A DNA stretch of 64,000 nucleotides from Citreicoccus inhibens (GTDB taxonomy: Bacteria; Myxococcota; Myxococcia; Myxococcales; Myxococcaceae): the NCBI RefSeq assembly GCF_019039035.1, contig NZ_JAHNZT010000036.1, positions 17,616 to 81,615 of the forward strand, read 5' to 3'. Made by a program: the position numbers and the translations under genes. Shown here piece after piece: positions 28,001 to 36,573 of this stretch. Each line of letters opens with the position of its first letter. Within the stretch, counting starts at the first letter, position 1. A model generated the notes under the pieces. That model saw only the letters and a list, made by a program, of their open reading frames with translations. It made no database searches and was not told where the DNA came from.

Positions 28001-29099
28001 CCTGCGTCAGTCGGAACACGCCTGTCGTCGGCATGGACGCCGAGAGGTCACGCTGAGAGGGCTGCTTCGCGGAGATGCTGAGCTGTCGCAGGTACTGGAG
28101 CACGCCAGCCTCGAGTGGGTCCGCGTAGTCGGAGTCCGGGGTCACCTGCACGGTGAACGTGTTCTGTGGGTCGAAGAGCCAGACATAGGTCTGGGCCTGC
28201 GGCGTCTCGTCTGGCGGGACGAGGCTGGCCTGCGAGCGGATGGCGGCTCCGCCCTTCACAGCGCCCTTCAGTCCGGTGACAAGGTTGACGAACTGGCCAT
28301 TCGCATACGTCCAATCACCCACGAGCCCCGGGGTGCTCTGCGGGGGGACGAGGACGTTCATGGACTGCTGGAGCTGCGCGGGCGCGCGGACGACATTCCA
28401 GATGCGCGTGAGCGCGAGGTCTCCCGCGAGGTCCTCGCCAAACATGAGGTCAGCGCCCGAGGCCTGCTGACGTGAGCTCAAGCGCGCGGTGCCCTTGGGC
28501 TGACCATCCTGGAAGAAGGTGACGAGTTCCTGGTCGAGGGTCACCGCGACGTGGTGCCAGCTCCCATCGCTCATCACCGCGGGGGCGCCGGGCGCGACGC
28601 AGCGCTGCTCACCCCAGGTGAGCACGAGCTGATTGTCCTCCAGGCTGAGCGACAGGCCCTCGTGGCTCATGGACAGCAGGGTTTGCGGCCCGGTGCTCTC
28701 CGTGCGGACCCACGTCTCCAACGTGAGGGCGTAGCTGTTCAAGGCCCAGACTCCGCCCGGCGCGCCCGCCGAGGGCGCGGTCCCTGTCGTCGAGAGGAAC
28801 CAGTCCCGGTAGACACACCCGAAGCCGAGGTTCGCCAGCTTCACGCCAATGGACATCATCCCCGAGACGAGGACGGCTTCCCGCGTGGTGACGAGCGCAT
28901 AGGGCAACGTCAACACGAGCGCCCCCGCCGTCGTGTCGAGCGAGGGCGTCATGCTCGCGACGTCCAATTGCAACAGCAGCGACGCGTTCACGGGCACCAC
29001 CACGGGCCTGGCTCCAGCGGTGGATTGGGTGATGAGCGTGGTGACGAGCGTCGGGTCGATGCCGATCGCGAGGTTCCATCCCAGGTTCACATCCGTCAT
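25005..29099 (-). CDS. Giant LamG and nine-repeat IPT/TIG protein
   Basis: The ATG at 29099 sits behind a strong GGGGGGAGG ribosome site and gives 1364 residues. No classical signal peptide is seen at the N-terminus (MTDVNLGWNLAIGIDPTLVT). A LamG/concanavalin-like domain lies near residues 110-260 (NSYALTLETWVRTES, then GSWHHVAVTLDQELVTFFQDG). A hydrophobic span follows about residue 550 (LLSLVTGLIGAIFMGVVAW). From about residue 620 to the end there are nine IPT/TIG immunoglobulin-like repeats of 80-90 residues, each opening with a pattern like PVITDIAPTGGAPGT. Such proteins are usually surface adhesins, so the missing export signal is odd. The single span may anchor the TIG stalk. Confidence 0.85.
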   Translation of the reverse strand: MTDVNLGWNLAIGIDPTLVTTLITQSTAGARPVVVPVNASLLLQLDVASMTPSLDTTAGALVLTLPYALVTTREAVLVSGMMSIGVKLANLGFGCVYRDWFLSTTGTAPSAGAPGGVWALNSYALTLETWVRTESTGPQTLLSMSHEGLSLSLEDNQLVLTWGEQRCVAPGAPAVMSDGSWHHVAVTLDQELVTFFQDGQPKGTARLSSRQQASGADLMFGEDLAGDLALTRIWNVVRAPAQLQQSMNVLVPPQSTPGLVGDWTYANGQFVNLVTGLKGAVKGGAAIRSQASLVPPDETPQAQTYVWLFDPQNTFTVQVTPDSDYADPLEAGVLQYLRQLSISAKQPSQRDLSASMPTTGVFRLTQEPESDLVLFAMAGNLPPPVDPLPMPVQTSVWLATTATQNTSLSIDDTCLLTLMGPVMAKVLHIPESALQVTGSPPVLGLTHSVDGKVNGQDIHLTSFKLSVSNGKGLAMSLKGTSHHLVTQASGTITLELRKKDGVESLYYDIDNPKVSLTPDQDDPLVVSYEASLALGTLLSLVTGLIGAIFMGVVAWKQSQALQKMRDKQGFPKDAPAFQDLTLQGVDFVTGLVLQGQYAPAAPPPPSTVKSLSSSAAPVITDIAPTGGAPGTMVTVTGSGFTGVKAVRIAGARASYFRCWADNRIVARVADTATTGPVEVTTPAGTATSTTAFTVTPPPTLSAISQGSGTMGQKVVLRGSNLAGATVSFSENLLSACVANDTQVSTQVPSGAVSGPITVVTPSGKATWDAFTVMSNVTPVVTALDPPAGPEGTEVTLTGTGFTGTTAVSFQDVPAMAFTVLSDTSLVASVGLRTTSGPVRVTNTHGSGASPQPFSVTPAPALTDFSPKQGVAGTRVTVTGHGLLSATNVYIGAPGVSVPFTVSSDTQLTATSPGGTTSGPISADVSSGRVKTDMSFTVLSDAAPRIDGFSPASGGRGTAVTLTGAGFTGTTKVSFGNTPAASFEVSSDAQLIAYVPNNAPSGVLHVSNSRDSARSLESFQYVTPPSISRIKPTTGKAGDTITLDGTGLASATRVRFGQLSTAEAAIQVKGAGDQAPLVVTVPPGAVTGNILVDTPSGKARSSDTFEVKPQRAPEVTGFSPNSGGAGTQLTLQGSGFTGTTAVSVGKVSVARYEVHSDTELMAVLSSATVTDALVVTNSLGAGHSKQVFTVPLSVTGFSPGHGVAGTAIQLTGCGFTQVQRVSFGDSAMRASFSVQSDTKLTAYVPAGAVSGLLQVATNDLAVVTSDTFAVESSAKPVIQSLSPTSGPAGTLVTVEGSGFTGVTGVSVDTQPATHVQVLSDTRLTFTVPQGARSGAVQVKNTLGTDTSRTNFIVPTEPATPRALAS

Positions 29100-29213
29100 G
29101 ACTGCCTCCCCCCTCCAGGCGCCCCAAGCGCCTCGCAAGGTGGGAAGAGGATGCGCGACAGATATGGAGAAAGTGTGGAGCGCGCCCACGGCCCTGGGAT
29201 GGAACCCGGGGGC

Positions 29214-30140
29214 TCAGGCCACGGTCAGGACGATCTTCCCGTGCGTCTTGCTCGTCTGAATCAACTCCTGCGCCTGACGCACGTCAGCCAGTGGCAGGAC
29301 CTTGTCCATGCGGGGTCGCACGGCGCCCTTGGCCACGAGCCCCACCAGGTCCTCGAAGTCCTTCGTGTTCGGCTTCACGAGGAATCGGACCGCGGTGCCA
29401 ATGCCCATCGCGCGGGCCTTGTCCTCGTCGATGGCGTTCGCCGTGGCGGTGATGACGCCACCCTTCTTCACGAGCGGATAGGAGCGCGCGAGGACGTCCG
29501 CGCTGCGCGTCAGGTCGATGACCGCGTCGACTTCCTTGGCGAAGTCCTCGAAGCGCTGCGTCTGGTAATTGACGACCACGTCGGCGCCGAGCTGCTTCAA
29601 ATAGTCGGCGTCCTCACCCGCGGCGGTGGCGATGACCCGCGCGCCCTTGGCCTTGGCGATCTGCACCGCCATCGCGCCCACGCCGCCCGCGGCGCCGTGG
29701 ATGAGCAGCGTCTTGCCGGGCGCGGCCTTCGCCACCTGCGTGACGAGTTGATACGCGGTGAGGCCCGCCACGGGCAGCGCCGCCGCGGTCTTGTCATCCA
29801 CCGTGTCTGGGATTCGCGCGAGCGCGCTGACTGGCACCGCGGTGTACTCGGCGAACGAGCCCGTCCGGCTCAAGCCATACACGCGGTCGCCCTTCTTGAG
29901 CTGGGTGACGTTCTTGCCGACGTCCGCCACGTCCCCCGCGAAGTCCTGGCCCACCACCACGGGCAGCTTCACCGGCAACACGTCCTTCATGACACCCTGG
30001 CGGAAGATGGTGTCGAACGGATTGACGCCCACCGCGTGGACGCGCACGAGCACGTCGTCTGGCCCGAGCGAGGGCATGGGCGCCTCCTCGAGCTTGAGTT
30101 CATCGACTCCACCGTAGTTGTGGATGCGAACGGCCTTCAT
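29214..30140 (-). CDS. NADPH:quinone reductase-like MDR oxidoreductase
   Basis: The 308-residue protein begins with the family N-terminus (MKAVRIHNYGGVDELKLEEA) and has the quinone oxidoreductase pattern DVLVRVHAVGVNPFDTIFRQG. The Rossmann motif is IHGAAGGVGAMAVQIAKAKG. Zinc-binding cysteines are absent, as expected for the zeta-crystallin/QOR branch. It would reduce quinones or enals using NADPH in the cytoplasm. It is a single-gene unit, and its length is typical. Confidence 0.9.
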   Translation of the reverse strand: MKAVRIHNYGGVDELKLEEAPMPSLGPDDVLVRVHAVGVNPFDTIFRQGVMKDVLPVKLPVVVGQDFAGDVADVGKNVTQLKKGDRVYGLSRTGSFAEYTAVPVSALARIPDTVDDKTAAALPVAGLTAYQLVTQVAKAAPGKTLLIHGAAGGVGAMAVQIAKAKGARVIATAAGEDADYLKQLGADVVVNYQTQRFEDFAKEVDAVIDLTRSADVLARSYPLVKKGGVITATANAIDEDKARAMGIGTAVRFLVKPNTKDFEDLVGLVAKGAVRPRMDKVLPLADVRQAQELIQTSKTHGKIVLTVA

Positions 30141-30260
30141 GGTGGCGCTCCTTCGCGTGAGCAGGGGTTATGTGCTCACGGAAGGTCGTCAGCCACTTGG
30201 AGACTGACAAGGCGAGCGAGGCGGCCGTCATGAGAGGCCCTTCCTCGCTCGCCCGGGGAC

Positions 30261-30917
30261 TCAGGCGCTGATGCCTACCCCGATGGGGCAGCTCACGCCC
30301 GTGCCGCCCACGCCGCAGTACCCACCCGGGTTCTTGTCCAGGTACTGCTGATGGTAGTCCTCCGCGTAGTAGTACGGCGGCGCGGGGAGGATTTCGGTGG
30401 AGATGTCTCCGTGGCCTCGGGCCTTGAGCGCCGCCTGATAGGCGTCTCGGCTCTGCTCGGCCGCGCGCTTCTGCGCGTCGCTCGTGAAGTAGATGCCGGA
30501 GCGATACTGCGTGCCCGTGTCATTGCCCTGACGCATGCCCTGCGTGGGGTCGTGGTTCTCCCAGAAGACGCGCAGCAACTGCTCGTACGAGACCTTCTTC
30601 GGGTCGTAGACGACGCGCACCACTTCATTGTGGCCCGTGAGGCCGCTGCAGACCTCTTCGTACGTGGGGTTGGGCGTCAGGCCCCCGGCGTAGCCCACCG
30701 AGGTGCTGTACACGCCCGGCACCTGCCAGAACTTCCGCTCCACGCCCCAGAAGCACCCCATGCCGAACACGGCGACTTCATCGCCTTCCGGAACGGGTCC
30801 CTTGAGCGGTGTGCCCAGCACCGTGTGGCGGGCGGGAACCGGCATCTCCGAGGCGCGACCGGGCAACGCCTCCTGGGGGGTCGGGAGCCTCAGCTTCTTC
30901 GGGGATGTGAAGAACAT
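30261..30917 (-). CDS. msrA: Peptide-methionine (S)-S-oxide reductase
   Basis: The ATG at 30917 gives 218 residues. The catalytic motif GCFWG contains the nucleophilic Cys55 and is followed by [22 protein letters not shown], all diagnostic of MsrA. The C-terminal segment [16 protein letters not shown] carries the resolving cysteines. The enzyme reduces methionine-S-sulfoxide in oxidised proteins, with thioredoxin as electron donor. There is an N-terminal extension of about 45 residues before the core, without a clear signal peptide, so a cytoplasmic location is most likely. It is divergent from the M20 peptidase gene. Confidence 0.95.
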   Translation of the reverse strand: MFFTSPKKLRLPTPQEALPGRASEMPVPARHTVLGTPLKGPVPEGDEVAVFGMGCFWGVERKFWQVPGVYSTSVGYAGGLTPNPTYEEVCSGLTGHNEVVRVVYDPKKVSYEQLLRVFWENHDPTQGMRQGNDTGTQYRSGIYFTSDAQKRAAEQSRDAYQAALKARGHGDISTEILPAPPYYYAEDYHQQYLDKNPGGYCGVGGTGVSCPIGVGISA

Positions 30918-30985
30918 GCTCCAGCAATAGCCTCCAGGGGGCAGGAATGCCATGTGGCCAGGGGTGTTCTAGCGTCCAGCCCGCC

Positions 30986-32602
30986 ATGCGCTCTCGACTT
31001 CTTGCCGCCCTCTGTCTGCTCGCTCCCGCCACCGTCCTCGCCGAGTCCGCTCCGGACGCCCGCTGCGCGGGAAAGCCTCAAGCCCGCGCCGCCCGCTTCT
31101 CCGCGAAGGCGATGAAGGGCGCCTCGCCCGCCGAGCGCTACGCCGCCTATGTCCGCGCCTGTGCGCTGAGCGACGTGGTGACGCTCACCCAGCAGCTTGT
31201 CCGCTTCCAGACAGTGAGCGCGGAGACGCCCGCGTCGAAGGGGCCCGAGGCCGAGGCCATGGGCCGCTTCCTCGCGCAGTGGGCGAAGGCGCACGGCTTT
31301 GACTTCCGCGCCGTGGGCGCCAACGACGTCTTCGAGCTGTCGTGGGGGAAGGGCGAGCCGCGGCTCGGGCTCATCTTCCACGGTGACGTGGTGCCCGCTC
31401 CGGCGCACGAATGGAAGCGTCCGCCCTTCGAGCCGTACGTGGAGAACGGCCGCCTGTATGGCCGTGGTGTCGAGGACGACAAGGGCCCCATCGCCACGGG
31501 CCTCGTCGCGCTCGCGATGGCCAAGGAGCTGGGGCTCCAGCCGCAGGGCCGCATCCTCATCGCCATCGGCAACGGCGAGGAGGGGGATTGGACGGGCATG
31601 GGCCGCTACGCGTCGACCGAGCCGCTGCCCACGCATGTCATCTCGGTGGACTCGGGCTATCCGGTCAACGCCGCGCAGTCTGGCTTTGTCGCGTGGCACC
31701 TGGAGGCGCCGGTGGGCGCGCCGGCCGCCGCGGCGGGCGCCGCGAGGATGCGCGCGGTGAAGGCGCAGGCGGGCGAGTTCCTCACGCAGGTGCCGGGACA
31801 GGCCACGCTGACCCTGGCGCCCACGGCGGGGCGCACGGGCGAGCAGGTGCTGGAGGACGTGCGCGCGGCGCTGGTCGAGGTGCGCAAGGCGCGCGCGGAC
31901 CTGACGGCGGAGGCGGGCCTCGAGGGCGACGCGGTGGTGTTGACCACGCACGGCAAGGCGATCCACTCGTCGGTGGCGGACGAGGGGCACAACGCGATGT
32001 GGGACCTGGCCGCGGTGGCGGAGCGCCTGCCGCTGGAGGACAACGGCATCGCGGCCATGCTGCGCGTGGTGGCGCGGCGCTTCGACGGCGACCACCACGG
32101 CGACAAGTTGGGGCTGGCGTACTCGGACACGTTGATGGGCCCGCTGCTGGTCGCGCCCACGGTGCTGCGCGTGCAGGACGGCAAGGTCACCTTGGACGTG
32201 AACATGCGGCGCCCGCGCGGACAGGACACCGCGACGTTCTCCGCGTCGCTGGAGAAGGCCGCCGAGCGCTTGGGGCAGGACACGGGCGGGCGCGTGAAGG
32301 AGGCGACGGGCCGCTACGTGGGCGACCCGCACGTCGCGGACACCTCGGGGCCGCTCGTCACCACGCTGCTGGACATCTACCGTCGGCACCGGAACGCGCC
32401 GGACGCGGTGGCGGGCTCGGTGCGCGGTGGCACGTACGCGCGGCTGTTCCCTCGCGCGGTGGACTTCGGGCCCGCCTTCCCCGGTGAGGAGTACACGGGC
32501 CATGCGCCCGATGAGTCCATCGCGTTGGAGACGCTGAGCGTGGGCACGCAGATGCTCTCGGAGGCGGTCCACACGCTGGCGCTGACGCCCGCGCCTCGCT
32601 GA
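30986..32602 (+). CDS. Exported M20-family dipeptidase/carboxypeptidase
   Basis: The ATG at 30986 gives 538 residues with a signal peptide (LLAALCLLAPATVLA). Metal-ligand motifs of the M20 family are present: LIFHGDVVPAP with the first His and Asp, GRGVEDDKGP with the bridging Asp, and IGNGEEGDW with the catalytic Glu pair. The last metal His lies in the C-terminal region EYTGHAPDESI. The family cleaves dipeptides or amino-terminal peptides with two zinc ions; here it acts in the periplasm or outside. The arrangement is closest to PepV/carnosinase-like members. Confidence 0.9.
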   Translation: MRSRLLAALCLLAPATVLAESAPDARCAGKPQARAARFSAKAMKGASPAERYAAYVRACALSDVVTLTQQLVRFQTVSAETPASKGPEAEAMGRFLAQWAKAHGFDFRAVGANDVFELSWGKGEPRLGLIFHGDVVPAPAHEWKRPPFEPYVENGRLYGRGVEDDKGPIATGLVALAMAKELGLQPQGRILIAIGNGEEGDWTGMGRYASTEPLPTHVISVDSGYPVNAAQSGFVAWHLEAPVGAPAAAAGAARMRAVKAQAGEFLTQVPGQATLTLAPTAGRTGEQVLEDVRAALVEVRKARADLTAEAGLEGDAVVLTTHGKAIHSSVADEGHNAMWDLAAVAERLPLEDNGIAAMLRVVARRFDGDHHGDKLGLAYSDTLMGPLLVAPTVLRVQDGKVTLDVNMRRPRGQDTATFSASLEKAAERLGQDTGGRVKEATGRYVGDPHVADTSGPLVTTLLDIYRRHRNAPDAVAGSVRGGTYARLFPRAVDFGPAFPGEEYTGHAPDESIALETLSVGTQMLSEAVHTLALTPAPR

Positions 32603-32612
32603 AGCGCTGACG

Positions 32613-34166
32613 TCACTCCTGGCCGGGCGGAGCGCGGCGCGGCCAGGTCACGGTGAAGGTGGTGCCCTCCTCCGCGGTGGAGCGCACCCCCACCTCGCCC
32701 CCGTGCACCTGGGCAATCTGGCTGACGATGTAGAGGCCCAGGCCCAGGCTGCGCCGTCGCTGGGCGGCGGGGTCGGGCGCGCTCGGCGCTTTGAAGGGGT
32801 CGAACAGGCGCGGAAGCATCTCCGGCACGATGGGGTCGCCCAGGTTGTGGACCTCCATCCGCACGTCGTGCGCCTCACCAATGACACGCGTGCGCACGGG
32901 GGCCCCTTCTCGCCCGTGGCGCACGGCATTGACGACCAGGTTGCCCAGCACCTGGGCCACGCGGTCGGGATCCCAATCTCCCCACGTGTCGCCGTGTGAC
33001 TCCAGGCGCAGCTCGGGCGCGGGGTACGCCACCGCGAGCTCCTCCAGCGTTGTCCGGCACACCTCGGTCATGTCGACGTGCTGGCGCGTGACAGGGATGC
33101 CGCCGCCGAGCCGGCTGCGCGCGAAGTCCAGGATGTCGTTGATCATCCGCGTCATGCGCGCGGTGGAGGCGCGGATGCGCTCGACCGCGCGCTGCTGGGG
33201 CGCGTCCAAGGGCTCGCCATGCCCGAGCAGAAAGGCAGACGCGGTGATGGCATGCAAGGGATTGCGCAGGTCATGGCCGAGCACCGCCAGGAGCTGCTCG
33301 CGGAAGTCCACCGCGCGCTGGAGCGCCGCCTCGGTGCGCTTGTGTTGGGTGATGTTCACCACGGAGCAGCCCACGCCGAGCAGCTCGCCGCTGGCGGTCC
33401 GCACCGGGAAGTAGTTGCTGAGCCAGCTGCGCTCCTCGCCGGTGGTCTCATCCTTCACGTTGAACTCGGCATCGCGGATGGGCTCTCCGGTGCGCAGCAC
33501 CTGGAGCAGCAGCGGCCTCACGGGGTCCGCGACCGAGGCGGGGAGCACCTTGTCGATGTGGTGGCCCAGGTGGTCGGCCACGGGCACGCGGTTGATGTCC
33601 GCGAGGGTCTGGTTGATGCGCAGGTAGCGCAGGTCGCGATCCAGGAAGGCCAGGCCCACGGGCGCCGTGGCGAGCAGCACATCCACCAGGGCCAGGGAGT
33701 GCTCGGCTTCCTGCCGCGCGGCGCGCTCGCGGGCCCGGGCGTGGCTCGTCAGCGCGTGGGCCATGGCGCGGTCCAGGGCCGCCTCCAGCCGCTCCAGCTC
33801 CCCCGGAATGAGGGGACGTCCGCTCGCCTCCAGGCGCCGCAGCAGGCACTGGCGCAGGAGCGCGTACTCGGTGGCGAGCTCGCCCACGTCGAAGCCCTGG
33901 CCCATCCGTGTCATCGCGTGGGCCTCGGCGGGGTGTGGATCAAACCGCTCCGGACCTTGCTCCACCGCGTCCGCGAGCGCGGCCAGCAGCGGGGGCATGG
34001 GGTCCAGCAACCCAGGGGCATGGGCGCGGCCGGCGTACTGGACCTGGGCCGCGCGTCGCCACGCCTCCAGCACGGCGTCGTGCTCGCGGCGCAGGAAGTC
34101 CGCGGCGCGGAGCCCGTCCGCGCGTCTGGTGATGGTCTCCATGCAGGGGGAGTCTGGCTCCTGCAT
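32613..34166 (-). CDS. Cytoplasmic PAS-domain sensor histidine kinase
   Basis: The start at 34166 is chosen because AGGAGGTGGGTG lies directly upstream, giving 517 residues. There is no transmembrane segment. Residues 15-145 form a helical N-terminal domain like the RsbRD-type sensor region, and residues 160-275 form a PAS domain (LDRDLRYLRINQTLADINRV). A HisKA helix with phospho-acceptor His298 (AVLGHDLRNPLHAI) and an HATPase domain (RRSLGLGLYIVSQIAQVHGG) follow. No response regulator is adjacent, so it is an orphan kinase of the kind abundant in myxobacteria. The ligand is unknown. Confidence 0.9.
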   Translation of the reverse strand: MQEPDSPCMETITRRADGLRAADFLRREHDAVLEAWRRAAQVQYAGRAHAPGLLDPMPPLLAALADAVEQGPERFDPHPAEAHAMTRMGQGFDVGELATEYALLRQCLLRRLEASGRPLIPGELERLEAALDRAMAHALTSHARARERAARQEAEHSLALVDVLLATAPVGLAFLDRDLRYLRINQTLADINRVPVADHLGHHIDKVLPASVADPVRPLLLQVLRTGEPIRDAEFNVKDETTGEERSWLSNYFPVRTASGELLGVGCSVVNITQHKRTEAALQRAVDFREQLLAVLGHDLRNPLHAITASAFLLGHGEPLDAPQQRAVERIRASTARMTRMINDILDFARSRLGGGIPVTRQHVDMTEVCRTTLEELAVAYPAPELRLESHGDTWGDWDPDRVAQVLGNLVVNAVRHGREGAPVRTRVIGEAHDVRMEVHNLGDPIVPEMLPRLFDPFKAPSAPDPAAQRRRSLGLGLYIVSQIAQVHGGEVGVRSTAEEGTTFTVTWPRRAPPGQE

Positions 34167-34352
34167 CACCCACCTCCTGGGGGGCGCTCGCCCATGCCGC
34201 CTTCTCCTCAGTCTGGACACGCTGGTGCCCAATGGCCTCGTCCCCGCGTCGGAGGAGGGCCGCGCGAGCGCCCGCTGGAAGTGTCTGCCCCTGGCCGCGG
34301 CGTCGACGGCGAGGCTGTGGGGCCGCACGCGCTCGGGTAGGGTGTCCGGAAG

Positions 34353-35297
34353 ATGCGCACCCTTCTGCTCTCCCGCTCCGATGTGTCTCGCAACCTCCAG
34401 TCGCCGCTGCTGCTGGAGGACCTCCGCGAGGGCTGTCGCGCCGATGCCCTGGCCCGCACCGTGGCCGCGCAGGGCCCGCGCGTGTCCCTGCACCTGGGAG
34501 GCACCGCGATGGTGCGCTTCCCCGGCTGTCTGCCGAATGTCCCCGCCTATTCGGTGAAGGTGAGCGCGCGGTTTCCGGCGCGGGCGCCCGCCGTCCAGGG
34601 CGTGGTTCAACTGCACGACCTGGGCACGGGCGAGCTGATGGCGGTGATGGACTCGGGTCACCTGACGGCGGTGGGCCTGGGCGTGATGGGCGCGCTGGGC
34701 GCGGATGTGTTGGCCCGGCCCGAGGCTCGCCGCGTGGCGCTGCTGGGCACGGGCGCCTCGCTGGTGTTGCAGCTCAAGTCACTGCGGCTGGTGCGCTCGC
34801 TGGAGCATGTGCGTGTGTTTGAGCCAACGGATGCCTCGCGCACGGCCGCGCTCGCCGCGCGCCTGTTCACCGAGCTGGACGTGCCGGTGCGCGTGGCGGA
34901 GTCGCAGGAGGAGGCCCTGGTGGACGCGGACCTCATCGTGGTGGACCTGGCGAGCCGCCAGCCCCTGCCGTCCCCGAGCCAGCTACCTCCGGGGGCGCAC
35001 CTCACCGTGTTGGGAATGGATGAGTCCGGCGGTGGGGACGCGGCGGTCCTGCTGCGCCAGCAGACCCTCTTCGCGTGCGATCACCGTGGACTGCTGATGG
35101 GCCCCGCGGCAGTGGAGCCCGGCCCGGTGGAGCTGGGCGAGGTCCTCGCGGGCCTCAAGCCCGGCCGCACGTCCGCGTCGCAGGTGACGGTGTTCGCCCC
35201 GGTGGGGCCGCCGCTCATGGACCTGACGGCGGCGTGGCACGTGTACCAGTCCGCGCAGGCCGATGAGGCACTGCACGGGCTGGACTTCGGCGGGTGA
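34353..35297 (+). CDS. Ornithine cyclodeaminase/mu-crystallin family protein
   Basis: The 314-residue protein has the family segments YSVKVSARFPA, DLGTGELMAVMDSGHLTAVGLG and the NAD-binding motif RVALLGTGASLVLQLKSL. The family includes ornithine cyclodeaminase, alanine dehydrogenases and ketimine reductases (mu-crystallin), which use NAD(P)H on imino or keto acids. It converges with the TPR gene 9 bp away. The substrate cannot be told from sequence alone. Confidence 0.88.
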   Translation: MRTLLLSRSDVSRNLQSPLLLEDLREGCRADALARTVAAQGPRVSLHLGGTAMVRFPGCLPNVPAYSVKVSARFPARAPAVQGVVQLHDLGTGELMAVMDSGHLTAVGLGVMGALGADVLARPEARRVALLGTGASLVLQLKSLRLVRSLEHVRVFEPTDASRTAALAARLFTELDVPVRVAESQEEALVDADLIVVDLASRQPLPSPSQLPPGAHLTVLGMDESGGGDAAVLLRQQTLFACDHRGLLMGPAAVEPGPVELGEVLAGLKPGRTSASQVTVFAPVGPPLMDLTAAWHVYQSAQADEALHGLDFGG

Positions 35298-35306
35298 GGC
35301 GAGCGG

Positions 35307-36488
35307 CTACGCCAGCGCCTTCTGGAGGCGGGTGGCCTCGTCGCGCAGCTCGCTGCCCTCGGGCAGGGACAGGGCCAGCAGCTTGGTGACGGTCGCGCGC
35401 GCCTTGTCCTTCTGGCCCGAGCGGGCCTGGGCGAGCGCGAGGTTGAGCAGGGGCTCGGGCTGCGACGGGCCTCGGCGCACGGCCTCCTCCAGCACCGTCA
35501 CGGCGCGGGGGAGGTGACGCTCGGCGGGCTCGGCCGGCATGCGGAGCAGGAGCTGGCCCAGGTTGTTGGCGGCGCGCCAGCCGTCGGGGGACAGCCCCAT
35601 GGCCGCCTCGTAGGCCGCCACGGCCTTCTCGAACGCGGGCGGCTCCTCGGCCTCGTAGCAGGTGGCCTCGGCCATCTTCAGGCCCTCATTGGAGAGCCCG
35701 AGCGAGTCCATGGTCCGGCACAGGTGCAGGGCCTGGGCGAACTGCCCGCGCGCGAGCATGAGCTGCGCGAGGTTGGCCTGCGCGTCTGGGTCCTTGGGAC
35801 GCTGCGCCGCGAGCGCGGAGGCGGCCTGGTAGGACGTGCGCTGGTCCCGCGTGGCCATGGCCAGCACGGTGAGCGCGGCCAGCAGGCGAGGCTGGTTGGG
35901 CACCGCCTTGAGGCCCTGCTCCAGCGCGCGCCGAGCGCCGAGGAAGTCCTCCTTGGCGGACAGCGCGTGCGACAGGCCCAGGTAGGCGGGGACGAAGCGG
36001 GGCTGCTGCGCGACGACGGCGCGCAGCGAGGCGAGGCCTTCGTCCACCTTGCCGGCCTCCAGCTGAACCTGCCCCAGGCGGTAGCGGAACACGCCGTTGG
36101 TGGGGTCGAGCTGGGCGGCCTTGGCGAGCGCGTCCATCGCCTGCGGCGCCTTGTCCTGCTTGATCAACATCATGCCGCGCCCGAAGTGGGCCTCGGCACG
36201 GGCCGCGTCCAGCGCGAGGACCTTGTCGAAGGCCTTCAGCGCGGCGTCGAGCTGGCCCTTCTGCGCGGCGAGGTTCGCGCGCACCAGCCAGGTCTCCGCC
36301 GTGGCGCCTTGGGCCTCGGCCTTGGCGAGCAGGGCCTCGGCCTGGGGGAGCTGTCCCTCCACGAGGGCCAGCTTGCACATCACCACCAGCGCGTCGCGAT
36401 TCGTGGGCTGGCGGGCGAGCGTCTTCTCCGCCTCGGCCTTCGCCTGGGCGGTCTGCCCCGCGGCGAGGAGCTTCTCCAGAGGATTCAT
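35307..36488 (-). CDS. Tetratricopeptide repeat protein
   Basis: The 393-residue protein consists almost entirely of TPR helix pairs, for example AQAKAEAEKTLARQPTNRDALV, DAALKAFDKVLALDAARAEA and DALAKAAQLDPTNGVFRYRLGQVQL. About nine to ten repeats are visible. There is no signal peptide or membrane span, so it is a cytoplasmic protein-binding scaffold. It does not share an operon with a recognisable partner; the next gene upstream on the same strand stops 86 bp away beyond its own start. Confidence 0.88.
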   Translation of the reverse strand: MNPLEKLLAAGQTAQAKAEAEKTLARQPTNRDALVVMCKLALVEGQLPQAEALLAKAEAQGATAETWLVRANLAAQKGQLDAALKAFDKVLALDAARAEAHFGRGMMLIKQDKAPQAMDALAKAAQLDPTNGVFRYRLGQVQLEAGKVDEGLASLRAVVAQQPRFVPAYLGLSHALSAKEDFLGARRALEQGLKAVPNQPRLLAALTVLAMATRDQRTSYQAASALAAQRPKDPDAQANLAQLMLARGQFAQALHLCRTMDSLGLSNEGLKMAEATCYEAEEPPAFEKAVAAYEAAMGLSPDGWRAANNLGQLLLRMPAEPAERHLPRAVTVLEEAVRRGPSQPEPLLNLALAQARSGQKDKARATVTKLLALSLPEGSELRDEATRLQKALA

Positions 36489-36573
36489 GTCGGGAGTGTC
36501 CCCCAGGGACCTGGGGCTGTCGAGCGGATGAGAAACCGCGGGGCCGCGGGGAGTCGCGGCCCCGAACTGGGGA

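Noticed and set aside
25161..28475. 1104-codon open frame on the plus strand
   Set aside because: Exact antisense of the TIG-repeat gene; the low-complexity His/Arg/Ala composition mirrors the repeat structure of the real gene.
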